From an uncultured bacterium (lineage in GTDB: Bacteria; Patescibacteriota; Microgenomatia; UBA1400; UBA12108), in contig CAJAUT010000005.1 in the NCBI GenBank assembly GCA_903945195.1, forward strand, positions 1 to 35,232: DNA of 35,232 nucleotides, given 5' to 3'. Under the pieces are notes generated by a model. The model was not told the origin of the DNA, made no database searches, and saw nothing but the letters and a program-made list of their open reading frames with translations. Of the stretch, positions 29,007 to 35,232 are shown one piece after another. The first letter of the stretch is position 1, and each line of letters begins with the position of its first letter. The translations under genes were made by a program, and so were the position numbers.

Positions 29007-30128
29007 ATGAAGGATATTTTTGGTAGGATAGCAGTCGCAATGACAGAATTGACAGCTAATCAAGAATTCCTCGAGTTCAATAGACAGCTAGGACGCTATA
29101 TCACAAAGCACGCGTATCGTACGTTCTTCCGCTTTGAAGCTGGCAAAGACATTGTGGCTGGAGCTTTGTATCATAAGCGTGGTAAATACGCTCGCCCTTT
29201 CGTCCACTCCGCTATGATGGCAATCATCTTTTTTGCTATCACCTTGGGTCCTAAATTTGTACAGGCCAGTTTTGGCGCAGAATCTGTGCGAAGCGATGCT
29301 GTGTCTGGTGCATCGGTCCTTGGAATATCACTTGATTCTATGGGTATTGTGACACTAGAATCTGAAAAACCTTGGAACCAAGTATCTGAATATACAATTA
29401 AAGAAGGGGACACTTTATCATCTCTTGCTTCTAAATTTGGAGTATCTATAGAATCTGTGAAATGGGCAAATACAAATATAAACTGGCAAAAAATGAAGCC
29501 AGGAGTTGTCGTCTCGATCCCACCTGTGACAGGAGTAGTTTATAAAGTAAAACCAGGTGATACTGTTTATTCAATTGCTAAAAAACTTCAGACCGATGCG
29601 CAAGGGATAGTTGATTTCCCCATGAATACTTTTTCTGATGATGAGACTTTTGCCCTAGTTGCTGGCCAAACATTGATCGTGCCTGATGGCGTCATGCCTG
29701 ATGAAGCTGTCCCTACTGCACCAAATATTGCCCGCGTACTTACTCCTGATGCTGGGTCGGTCTCTGCTACTGGTAGCTTTGCGTGGCCAGGATTTGGACG
29801 TATTACTCAGCCATTCCGCTGGTATCACAAAGGTGTAGATATCGCCAATCATGATGGGGGAGCCATACTGGCATCGGACTCTGGGACTGTGGTGGTATCT
29901 GGGTGGACCAATAGTGGGTACGGCAACCATATAATCATAGATCATGGAAACGGATATCAAACACTTTATGGCCATTTGTCGGTGATATCTGTAGTGACTG
30001 GGCAAAGAGTAAGTAGGGGAGCTGTGATCGGGCAGATGGGGAATACGGGCAGAAGTACAGGGACGCATCTGCATTTTGAGATAAGATCCTCGGGCGGGAA
30101 TCTAGATCCACTTGGGTATTTGAAATAA
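29007..30128 (+). CDS. membrane-anchored LysM / M23 (lysostaphin-like) peptidase
   Basis: The 373-residue protein has a cytosolic N-terminus, one membrane helix (66-84), two LysM domains (YTIKEGDTLSSLASKFGVS and YKVKPGDTVYSIAKKLQ) and a C-terminal M23 metallopeptidase. Zinc motifs are HKGVDI (His and Asp) and HLHFEI (His), with GYGNHIIIDHGNGYQTLYGHL between. LysM binds peptidoglycan and M23 enzymes cut cross-bridge or stem peptides, so it likely remodels the wall. I use ATG 29007; the longer frame would run into the opposite gene's start and code for residues unlike the family. Confidence 0.9.
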   Translation: MKDIFGRIAVAMTELTANQEFLEFNRQLGRYITKHAYRTFFRFEAGKDIVAGALYHKRGKYARPFVHSAMMAIIFFAITLGPKFVQASFGAESVRSDAVSGASVLGISLDSMGIVTLESEKPWNQVSEYTIKEGDTLSSLASKFGVSIESVKWANTNINWQKMKPGVVVSIPPVTGVVYKVKPGDTVYSIAKKLQTDAQGIVDFPMNTFSDDETFALVAGQTLIVPDGVMPDEAVPTAPNIARVLTPDAGSVSATGSFAWPGFGRITQPFRWYHKGVDIANHDGGAILASDSGTVVVSGWTNSGYGNHIIIDHGNGYQTLYGHLSVISVVTGQRVSRGAVIGQMGNTGRSTGTHLHFEIRSSGGNLDPLGYLK

Positions 30129-30142
30129 TTAGGATTAATAAT

Positions 30143-30257
30143 CTCCAGACAATTTTTGTTTGTGCGAGGCTCACTTCAGGAAAAATTTCCTCGTGATGGA
30201 CTGCTCGTCATTTTTCTTTAAAGGTTCGACCCTGCACTGCACAAAAACAATCTGGAG
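30143..30257. other. hairpin-forming intergenic element containing dispersed repeat copy 2
   Basis: CTCCAGA (30143-30149) pairs with TCTGGAG (30251-30257), TTGTTT (30156-30161) with AAACAA (30245-30250), and GTGC (30162-30165) with GCAC (30239-30242). Inside is AGGAAA/TTTCCT (30178-30191). The 3' half (30201-30256) is the second copy of the repeat at 20847-20902. It could be an RNA or a terminator-like structure of the peptidase gene; no strong T-run follows. Confidence 0.5.
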
Positions 30258-30313
30258 TTTATTGTTAAAGATCATGCGGAATTATGATATTTTTTATGGT
30301 AACATACTCGAGT

Positions 30314-30838
30314 ATGAAGCAATATAAGGTGGCGCTATTTATCGGAAGATTTCAACCTTTTCACAATGGGCATTTGTATAGTTTTAATAAAGCATTTGAA
30401 CTGGCAGATAAAGTGATAGTGGGGATAGGGAGTAGTCAAGAAAGTGGGACAGAAAATAATCCGTGGAATTATGAGACAAGAAAGAAGATGGTTGAGAGCC
30501 TGCTTGCGCAAGCAGGCCTGCCGGGAGACTCCCGGAAGGTGATAGTGGTACCAGTACCTGATATGTTTGATGATAAAAAATGGGGAGAGCTGATAATTGA
30601 AATCATCAAAAATGAAGGACTTTCACCTGCTGAAGTGGTGGCTGTGGGAAACAATGACTGGACAAATAAAATAGTTAGAGGGGTGGGTGTAAAAGTGTTT
30701 GAAACAGGACTATATAACAGAGATGAGCTAGAGGGTATAAAAATCAGAGAGTTGCAAAAAATAAATGATGTGCAGTGGAAAAAGAGAGTCCCGGAATCTG
30801 TTGTAAAATATTTGGAGGAATATGACAAACAAAACTAA
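30314..30838 (+). CDS. nadM: nicotinamide-nucleotide adenylyltransferase, archaeal type
   Basis: The enzyme makes NAD or its deamido form from (deamido-)NMN and ATP. The 174-residue protein has the nucleotidyltransferase signature GRFQPFHNGH (11-20), SSQESGTENNPW, and a C-terminal ELEGIKIREL in place of the usual ISGTxIR motif. GRFQPFHNGH and the length match the archaeal-type NMNAT rather than bacterial NadD. I chose ATG 30314, where the signature sits at its usual distance from the N-terminus, over the upstream in-frame ATG. It overlaps nadE by 17 nt, so the two last steps of NAD synthesis are coupled. Two small palindromes lie in its middle. Confidence 0.9.
   Translation: MKQYKVALFIGRFQPFHNGHLYSFNKAFELADKVIVGIGSSQESGTENNPWNYETRKKMVESLLAQAGLPGDSRKVIVVPVPDMFDDKKWGELIIEIIKNEGLSPAEVVAVGNNDWTNKIVRGVGVKVFETGLYNRDELEGIKIRELQKINDVQWKKRVPESVVKYLEEYDKQN
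30498..30535. repeat. two adjacent palindromes inside the NMNAT gene
   Basis: GCCTGCTTGC/GCAAGCAGGC (30498-30517) is a perfect 20-bp palindrome. Directly after it CCGGGA-GAC-TCCCGG (30521-30535) forms a second hairpin. They code for LLAQAGLPGDSRKV, a loop before the next strand. They are GC-rich in an A/T-rich gene. Confidence 0.7.
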
Positions 30839-31526
30839 CGAAATAATTTCTTGGATCAAAAAAATTTGTGGTGACAAACAAGTAGTGATAGGAGTATCTG
30901 GTGGAGTAGATTCGGCGGTGACATTGACTCTGATTACAAAAGCACTTGGTAAAGACAGGGTGTTGCCTATATGTTTGCCATATAAAAATCAAGATATGAC
31001 CGATGCAAAGTTGATCATAGACTTCAATGGCTATGGACGTGAATATCAAGAAGTAAATATTGAAAAAATCGTGGATGAAACAGTAGATTCTTTATCGATA
31101 GATGATGATTTGAGAAAAGGAAATGTGATGGCTAGGACTCGGATGATAGTGCTTTTTGATACAGCAAAAAAGATAGGCGGACTAGTGTGTGGAACTGAGA
31201 ATAAATCAGAACATTACCTAGGATATTTTACTCGGTTTGGAGATGCTGCAAGTGATTTAGAACCTATTGCCTCACTTTATAAAACTGAAGTTTGGCAAAT
31301 GGCAAAAGAGCTCGGACTTCCTGAAATATTTTATACAAAAAAACCTTCGGCTGGACTATGGGAAGGGCAGAGTGATGAAGATGAGATGGGATTTAGCTAC
31401 GAAGTAGCGGATAAAGTGCTACAAGGTAAATTTGATGGGATAGATCCAGATATTGTGCAGCAGGTGAAGGCTAGAGTAGAGAGAAATAAATTTAAATTAG
31501 AAGTGCCGTTTACTTTTTCTTACTAA
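30822..31526 (+). CDS. nadE: NAD synthetase NadE (ammonia-dependent form)
   Basis: NadE amidates deamido-NAD to NAD. The 234-residue protein has the PP-loop SGGVDS (26-31), the acceptor-binding VMARTRMIVLFDTAKK, GTENKSEHYLGYFTRFGD and KKPSAGLWEGQSDEDEMG. No glutaminase domain is fused, so it uses free ammonia. GGAGG precedes the ATG inside the NMNAT gene. Its 3' end overlaps by 17 nt with the convergent SPFH gene. Confidence 0.95.
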   Translation: MTNKTNEIISWIKKICGDKQVVIGVSGGVDSAVTLTLITKALGKDRVLPICLPYKNQDMTDAKLIIDFNGYGREYQEVNIEKIVDETVDSLSIDDDLRKGNVMARTRMIVLFDTAKKIGGLVCGTENKSEHYLGYFTRFGDAASDLEPIASLYKTEVWQMAKELGLPEIFYTKKPSAGLWEGQSDEDEMGFSYEVADKVLQGKFDGIDPDIVQQVKARVERNKFKLEVPFTFSY

Positions 31527-32250
31527 ATCCTTCGATGGCGCGGAGAATTTCAACAGGTACGGCAAACACTACTGTGTTGCTAGCATCTGAAGAAATATCA
31601 TTGATGGAGTTGAGCGTACGCAAGTGCAGGGCGCCAGGGCTAGTAGCTAGCATCTTGGCGGCTTTGGCGAGATTCTCACTGGCCATGAGTTCTCCCTGAC
31701 TATTGATGATAGTAGCGCGCTTTTCACGCTCGGCTTCGGCTTGTTTGGCCATGGTACGTACCATGGATTCTGGGAGCTCGATATCTTTGAGTTCGACACT
31801 TTGGATATCTATGCCCCAGTTGGAGGCGTGCTTTTCTACAAGAGACAAGATCTCGGCAGCGATCTTTTCGCGGTTTGAAAGGAGCTCATCGAGAGTAGCT
31901 TCTGAGGCGACGCGACGCATGGTGGTTTGGGCTAGTTGTGAAACTGCGTAGGTCACATCTTCGACTTCGTTTATCGTTTTGGCTGCATCTGAGACTTTGT
32001 AGTAGATGACTGCGTTCATCTTGCAGCTAACGTTGTCTTTGGTAATAGTGTCTTGCTTGGGGACGTCGGCAGCTTTAATGCGAATATCAACTTTGGTGAA
32101 GCTTTGAAAAATAGGGATGATAAGTCTCCAGCCGGGACCTAAAATATAACTAAATCTACCCATGGTGTAGACCACGCCGCGTTCGTATTCGTTGACTTGC
32201 TTGAGAGAAATGAGAACTAGGACAATAATAATTGGGATAAGAAAGTTCAT
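31510..32250 (-). CDS. SPFH/band 7 membrane protein (stomatin-like)
   Basis: The 246-residue protein starts with a membrane anchor (FLIPIIIVLVLISL), then YERGVVYTMGRFSYILGPGW, a band 7 domain with DIRIKAADVPKQDTITKDNV, and a helical coiled part (SMVRTMAKQAEAEREKRATI) before a short tail. It matches the prokaryotic stomatin (slipin) family, which forms membrane-bound rings and often works with an NfeD partner or a membrane protease. No such partner is in the window. It overlaps convergently with nadE. Confidence 0.92.
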   Translation of the reverse strand: MNFLIPIIIVLVLISLKQVNEYERGVVYTMGRFSYILGPGWRLIIPIFQSFTKVDIRIKAADVPKQDTITKDNVSCKMNAVIYYKVSDAAKTINEVEDVTYAVSQLAQTTMRRVASEATLDELLSNREKIAAEILSLVEKHASNWGIDIQSVELKDIELPESMVRTMAKQAEAEREKRATIINSQGELMASENLAKAAKMLATSPGALHLRTLNSINDISSDASNTVVFAVPVEILRAIEGFSKKK

Positions 32251-32310
32251 AATATATCTCCAAATATTGTAATTTGATTTGAGTATATCATAATAATTCT
32301 CGAGGGTTAT

Positions 32311-32745
32311 TTAGAAAGATTTCTTTTGTTTTTTAGTTGAGAGATTTTTGTAATGTAGTGACCAATTTGCACCCCTTGGTGGCAAGATTTTGTCTAGCTT
32401 TGCTTCAAGTTGATCAAAGAAGGCAACAACTTTTTCTTTCTGAATCATCTGAGAAATGATTGTGCGATATCCAGAACCTACTTTTATTGAAGCGTTTACT
32501 TTGTTGACCGTGGCTTGTGATACTTTTAGCGTGTCTGCGACAGTGCGCTGGGCATATCCTTTCATTAACATATAAGCAATGGCGAGACGTTTGCCTAACA
32601 TAACTTGTTCGACGGGGGAGAGTAGATCATAGAGGAAATCGGTAGCTTTTTGAGTAGATGAAAGGGAGGTGAAAGACTCGACGAAAGTATCAAAAATTTG
32701 TTGTTCTGTTTTGGGATTTAAATATCTTCTTGATACTTGCGTCAT
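32311..32745 (-). CDS. TrpR/YerC-family DNA-binding regulator
   Basis: The 144-residue protein has a Trp-repressor-like fold: helices LSPVEQVMLGKRLAIAYMLMKG and the helix-turn-helix YAQRTVADTLKVSQATVNKVN. It fits the YerC/YecD group of TrpR-like proteins, which is not known to bind tryptophan. A basic tail (STKKQKKSF) follows a helical extension. AAGGAG lies before the ATG. A perfect 28-bp palindrome covers the promoter it shares with the divergent gene at 32807; because TrpR-type dimers bind palindromes, this is a natural site for self-regulation. That link is inferred. Confidence 0.88.
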   Translation of the reverse strand: MTQVSRRYLNPKTEQQIFDTFVESFTSLSSTQKATDFLYDLLSPVEQVMLGKRLAIAYMLMKGYAQRTVADTLKVSQATVNKVNASIKVGSGYRTIISQMIQKEKVVAFFDQLEAKLDKILPPRGANWSLHYKNLSTKKQKKSF

Positions 32746-32761
32746 ATTTGCTCCTTGGTCC

Positions 32762-32790
32762 TTGATATAATGATTTAAATCATTATATCA
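32762..32790. promoter_or_regulatory. operator-like palindrome, copy 1 (between TrpR-type and EEP genes)
   Basis: T followed by a perfect 28-bp palindrome whose half is TGATATAATGATTT. It contains TATAAT on both strands and overlaps the likely -10 of the regulator gene. TATAAT at 32794-32799, just downstream, serves the EEP gene. A second exact 29-nt copy is at 33524-33552. Confidence 0.8.
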
Positions 32791-32806
32791 CTGTATAATA
32801 TGACAT

Positions 32807-33532
32807 ATGAGTTTTAAATTGGTGAGTTTAAATATAGAGGGGAAGAAGCATCTAAAAGAAGTGGGTGAATTTTTGGCTAAAACCGATGCTGACATCGTGT
32901 GTCTGATGGAAGTATGCAAAGAAGATGTGCTAATAATCGCACAGGGCAAATATCCGTTTGTAGTGTTTGGTCAAAATGATGTGCTTGGAAATAATAAAAG
33001 CAGTGGTGATAGTATGCTGCCAACTGGAGTGGCTATACTTTCTAAACAAGTAATACATGAAAGTGACAAAGATAATTTTGGTGATAAGCCTAGGACTTTT
33101 ATAGATAGAAGTGGTAAGACTTCGCATGCCCCAGTGCTTTTGACTGCAAAAGTGGGAGGGTTATATATAGGTACAACCCATTTTACTTGGACACATGATG
33201 GAAGTGTGAGTGAGGCACAACGTAAACATCTGGCACTTTTACTAGACAAAGTGAAAGATAAAGAGATGATACTGTGTGGTGACTTTAATATACCTAGGGG
33301 GAATGAACTTTATAAAAAACTCTGCGAATATTTTAAAGATAATATTCCTAAAAAAATAAAATCAACACTAGACCCTGTACTACACTACGCAAACAAGGAA
33401 GAGGTGGGAAGACTAAAATACGTGGTGGATTATTTGTGGTCTACAAAAGGATATAGTGCAAGTAATGTCCAGGTCATATCTGGAGTGAGTGATCATTGCG
33501 CTTTGGTGTGTGAGGTTAGTATGTTGATATAA
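32807..33532 (+). CDS. endonuclease/exonuclease/phosphatase (EEP) family protein
   Basis: The 241-residue protein has the EEP active-site series: LVSLNIEG (Asn), CLMEV (Glu), GTTHFTWTHDG (His), CGDFNIPRG (Asp and Asn), VVDYLW (Asp) and GVSDHCAL (Ser-Asp-His). Family members cut phosphodiesters in nucleic acids, lipids or small molecules, so the substrate is open. No signal peptide is seen, which favours an intracellular role. TATAAT (32794-32799) lies 7 nt before the ATG, so it is leaderless. The gene is framed by two exact copies of a palindrome, the second overlapping its stop. Confidence 0.88.
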   Translation: MSFKLVSLNIEGKKHLKEVGEFLAKTDADIVCLMEVCKEDVLIIAQGKYPFVVFGQNDVLGNNKSSGDSMLPTGVAILSKQVIHESDKDNFGDKPRTFIDRSGKTSHAPVLLTAKVGGLYIGTTHFTWTHDGSVSEAQRKHLALLLDKVKDKEMILCGDFNIPRGNELYKKLCEYFKDNIPKKIKSTLDPVLHYANKEEVGRLKYVVDYLWSTKGYSASNVQVISGVSDHCALVCEVSMLI

Positions 33533-33552
33533 TGATTTAAATCATTATATCA
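33524..33552. promoter_or_regulatory. operator-like palindrome, copy 2 (end of EEP gene)
   Basis: Exact 29-nt copy of 32762-32790. It overlaps the EEP stop codon and lies about 50 bp upstream of the -10 box for obg (33605-33610). It could be a second binding site, a hairpin limiting read-through, or one half of direct repeats around a mobile gene. Confidence 0.8.
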
Positions 33553-33604
33553 TTTTTGGTTAAGAGGGTGATATAGTTTGTATAGGTTTTAGTAGTTGTT
33601 CTGT

Positions 33605-33610
33605 TATAAT
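33605..33610 (+). promoter_or_regulatory. -10 box for obg
   Basis: TATAAT about 45 nt before the GTG start; no clear -35. The leader holds a GGAAGG site, so obg is a leadered gene. Confidence 0.45.
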
Positions 33611-33655
33611 GCCAATTATATCCTCCTTCGTTTGGGGGAACTACGGAAGGACATA

Positions 33656-34702
33656 GTGAAAGATCTAGCGCGTATTTATATCAAGGCAGGAGATGGAGGG
33701 GATGGAAGTGTCCATTTTTTGCACGGCAAATACCAGCCAAAAGGTGGACCTGATGGGGGTGATGGAGGAGATGGAGGCGATATCCTGCTTGTAGCTGATG
33801 AAAACATTCCAAATCTAGTCGAGTTTAACTTTACCAAGAAATTTATTGTCAAAAATGCTGACCGTGGCTGGGAAAAAAACATGCACGGCAAAAATACTGA
33901 TGACATGGAAATAAAGATCCCAGTAGGTACGATGGTTTATGAAATCTCAGAGGAGTATGCAAACGCAAATTTGCGTGATCGTGAGACTCTAGAATCTGTC
34001 ATGAAGGGCAGAAGGCTAATGGTAGACATGACCAAGCATGGACAGAGCTTTGAGGCTGCATGGGGAGGCAGGGGAGGACGAGGTAACTTCCAGTTTAGAT
34101 CGTCCACAAACCAAACTCCTATGGAGTTTGAGGCGGGTAAGCCAGGGGACGAAAAATGGTTACTACTTGAGATGAAGGTGGTGGCTGACGTGGGAATAAT
34201 GGGAATACCAAATGTGGGGAAATCATCGATCCTAAAGGCCTTGACAAATGCGCATCCAAAAATTGCTGGTTACCCATTTACTACACTTGAGCCAAATCTA
34301 GGGGTACTACATATAGATCAGGGTGATAAAAAACAAAACATAGTGATAGTGGACGTGCCTGGAGTGATAGAGGATGCATGGGAAGGTAAGGGAATAGGGC
34401 CGTGGTTCCTAAAGCACCTAGAGCGAGTAAATACACTACTACACATTGTGGCGCCTAGTGTAGAAACGGAAATTGCCCAGCAGCTAGTAACTGACTATAA
34501 AATAGTAAGAGCAGAACTAACAAAATACGGCAAGGGATTGCCTGAGAAAAAAGAGATTGTGGTTGTAAACAAGATGGAGCTAGTGGAGGAAGGGGATCGA
34601 GCTGAGATAGAAAAAGAGTTTAAAAAAGAAACAGGGAAAGATTTGATTTGGGTAAGTGCTGGAATGGGGGACGTGAGTGCTATTGTTGCCAAGCTAAGCT
34701 AA
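33656..34702 (+). CDS. obg: GTPase Obg (CgtA)
   Basis: Obg is a GTPase for large-subunit assembly and stress control. The 348-residue protein has the Gly-rich Obg fold at the N-terminus (KAGDGGDGSVHF, GGPDGGDGGDGG), then the G domain: GIPNVGKSS (G1), FTTLEPNLG (G2), DVPG (G3), NKMEL (G4) and VSAG (G5). The G4 Asp of NKxD is Glu here, an uncommon change at the guanine-recognising position. I use GTG 33656, preceded by GGAAGG, because it places KDLARIYIKAGDGG at the usual N-terminus; the longer frame starts with residues unlike Obg. The C-terminal domain of some Obg proteins is absent. Confidence 0.95.
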   Translation: MKDLARIYIKAGDGGDGSVHFLHGKYQPKGGPDGGDGGDGGDILLVADENIPNLVEFNFTKKFIVKNADRGWEKNMHGKNTDDMEIKIPVGTMVYEISEEYANANLRDRETLESVMKGRRLMVDMTKHGQSFEAAWGGRGGRGNFQFRSSTNQTPMEFEAGKPGDEKWLLLEMKVVADVGIMGIPNVGKSSILKALTNAHPKIAGYPFTTLEPNLGVLHIDQGDKKQNIVIVDVPGVIEDAWEGKGIGPWFLKHLERVNTLLHIVAPSVETEIAQQLVTDYKIVRAELTKYGKGLPEKKEIVVVNKMELVEEGDRAEIEKEFKKETGKDLIWVSAGMGDVSAIVAKLS

Positions 34703-34716
34703 ATATTTTTAATTTG

Positions 34717-34789
34717 TGGACCCTAGCGGGATCGAACCGCTTACCTCTTCTATGCCATAGAAGCGCTCTACCAAGTGAGCTAAGGGCCC
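34717..34789 (-). tRNA. tRNA-Ala (anticodon GGC)
   Basis: Read on the minus strand, the acceptor stem starts GGGCCCT and ends AGGGTCC plus discriminator A. The D stem is GCTC/GAGC, the anticodon stem CTTCT/AGAAG encloses ATGGCAT with anticodon GGC, and the T arm is AGCGG-TTCGATC-CCGCT. The third acceptor pair is G:T (G3:U70), the hallmark identity element of alanine tRNA. The 3' CCA is not encoded (the DNA continues CAA) and must be added by the nucleotidyltransferase. Confidence 0.97.
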
Positions 34790-34844
34790 TGGTAATTGAT
34801 TAACTTAGAGTATTTTACCTTACTTGATCTGATTTTTCACTAGA

Positions 34845-35232
34845 TTAGAAATTTTTGAAAGGGGAGATAAGAGATTTAGTTTCAAGAGCGGTGACTCTTT
34901 CTTGAAGTTTTAAGTCACGCTTGTCAAAAGCATTTATGATTGTGTTGTGTTCCTTGCGATTGGATCTTTTGAGACTATCGATTTTTTTATTTAATTTGTT
35001 GAAATTTTGCTTGGCTTCTTGACGAACTTTATCAAACTCTGGTTTAAGAGCGGCTTGAATATCTAACTTAGCTTTATCAAACTCAGGTTTAAGTGATTCT
35101 TTGATCTCAGATTTAACCTTATCAAACTCTGGTTTAAGAGCGACTTGAATATCTAACTTAGCTTTATCAAACTCAGGTTTAAGTGATTCTTTGATCTCAG
35201 ATTTAACCTTATCAAACTCTGGTTTAAGAGCG
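34845..35232 (-). CDS. helical repeat protein, 3' part (cut by window edge)
   Basis: The minus-strand frame is open from the window edge to TAA at 34845-34847 and gives 128 residues. It consists of 15-residue repeats in two alternating types, LKPEFDKVKSEIKES and LKPEFDKAKLDIQVA, making a 30-residue (90-bp) unit. The first 90-bp units are almost identical at the DNA level (35031-35120 and 35121-35210, then the edge). The C-terminal part is a non-repeated coiled-coil-like stretch (KLNKKIDSLKRSNRKEHN) ending in LISPFKNF. Pro in each repeat would kink a helix every 15 residues. No start codon is in view and function is unknown. Confidence 0.7.
   Translation of the reverse strand, partial: ALKPEFDKVKSEIKESLKPEFDKAKLDIQVALKPEFDKVKSEIKESLKPEFDKAKLDIQAALKPEFDKVRQEAKQNFNKLNKKIDSLKRSNRKEHNTIINAFDKRDLKLQERVTALETKSLISPFKNF

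Noticed and set aside
35031-35232. Regular 90-bp repeats resembling a CRISPR or satellite array
   Set aside because: The repeats are contiguous without spacers and stay in one open minus-strand frame coding for 15-residue protein repeats.

Overview
The window looks like a chromosomal segment from a small-genome bacterium, most probably a Patescibacteria/CPR member, perhaps of the Microgenomates branch. This placement is inferred from gene content and style, not from a marker phylogeny. Supporting features are dense packing with ATGA stop/start overlaps, many short unrecognised membrane or secreted proteins, an archaeal-type ATP-dependent DNA ligase, an archaeal-type NMN adenylyltransferase, a shortened Lgt, and several genes whose start codon lies only 6-8 nt after a -10 box. 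TGA is used as an ordinary stop (trxB, malic enzyme, radA), so the recoded-UGA lineages (Gracilibacteria, Absconditabacteria) are excluded.

Layout. 1-1400: a fragment of an unknown gene, a small membrane protein and a Fic protein on the minus strand. 1.5-8.5 kb: DNA ligase, MFS transporter, small proteins, lgt, trxA-trxB and malic enzyme. 8.5-9.1 kb: a BrnT/BrnA-type toxin-antitoxin pair. 9.2-10.6 kb: an unknown gene divergent from a winged-helix regulator. 10.7-14.5 kb: an anchored DsbA-like oxidoreductase, then a 7TM protein, an ATP-grasp ligase fused to a retropepsin-like peptidase, and a second ATP-grasp ligase; together the last three resemble an amidoligase/peptide-modification system. 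14.5-20.7 kb: mnmA, S1 protein, a carbonic-anhydrase-like protein, small orphans and radA. 20.7-21.6 kb: about 870 bp without a gene but crowded with hairpins. 21.6-25.7 kb: pyrE-pyrF-orphan-prs-rho. 25.8-27.5 kb: an AbiEi/AbiEii pair bracketed by 33-bp imperfect direct repeats. 27.4-30.1 kb: a large surface protein (minus) divergent from a LysM/M23 peptidase. 30.3-31.5 kb: NMNAT and NadE, the last two steps to NAD. 31.5-34.8 kb: SPFH protein, TrpR-type regulator, an endonuclease/exonuclease/phosphatase-family protein framed by two copies of a 29-nt element with a perfect 28-bp palindrome, obg and tRNA-Ala(GGC). The right edge cuts a gene made of 15-residue helical repeats.

How the genes fit together. 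NMNAT/NadE supply NAD and PRPP synthetase feeds PyrE. TrxA/TrxB handle cytosolic disulphides, while the DsbA-like protein, Lgt, LysM/M23 peptidase and surface protein serve the envelope. Ligase, RadA, Rho, S1, Obg and MnmA are housekeeping information-processing functions. Three toxin-antitoxin-like loci (Fic, BrnTA, AbiE) are interspersed.

Most interesting signals: (1) the 7TM / ligase-peptidase fusion / second ATP-grasp module; (2) the hairpin-rich intergenic region before pyrE, with two mutually exclusive hairpins; (3) short palindromes embedded in frame in essential genes (lig, lgt, mnmA, radA, prs, rho, NMNAT); (4) a TrpR-type regulator beside paired palindromes; (5) the AbiE cassette between direct repeats that also encode a shared C-terminal tail.
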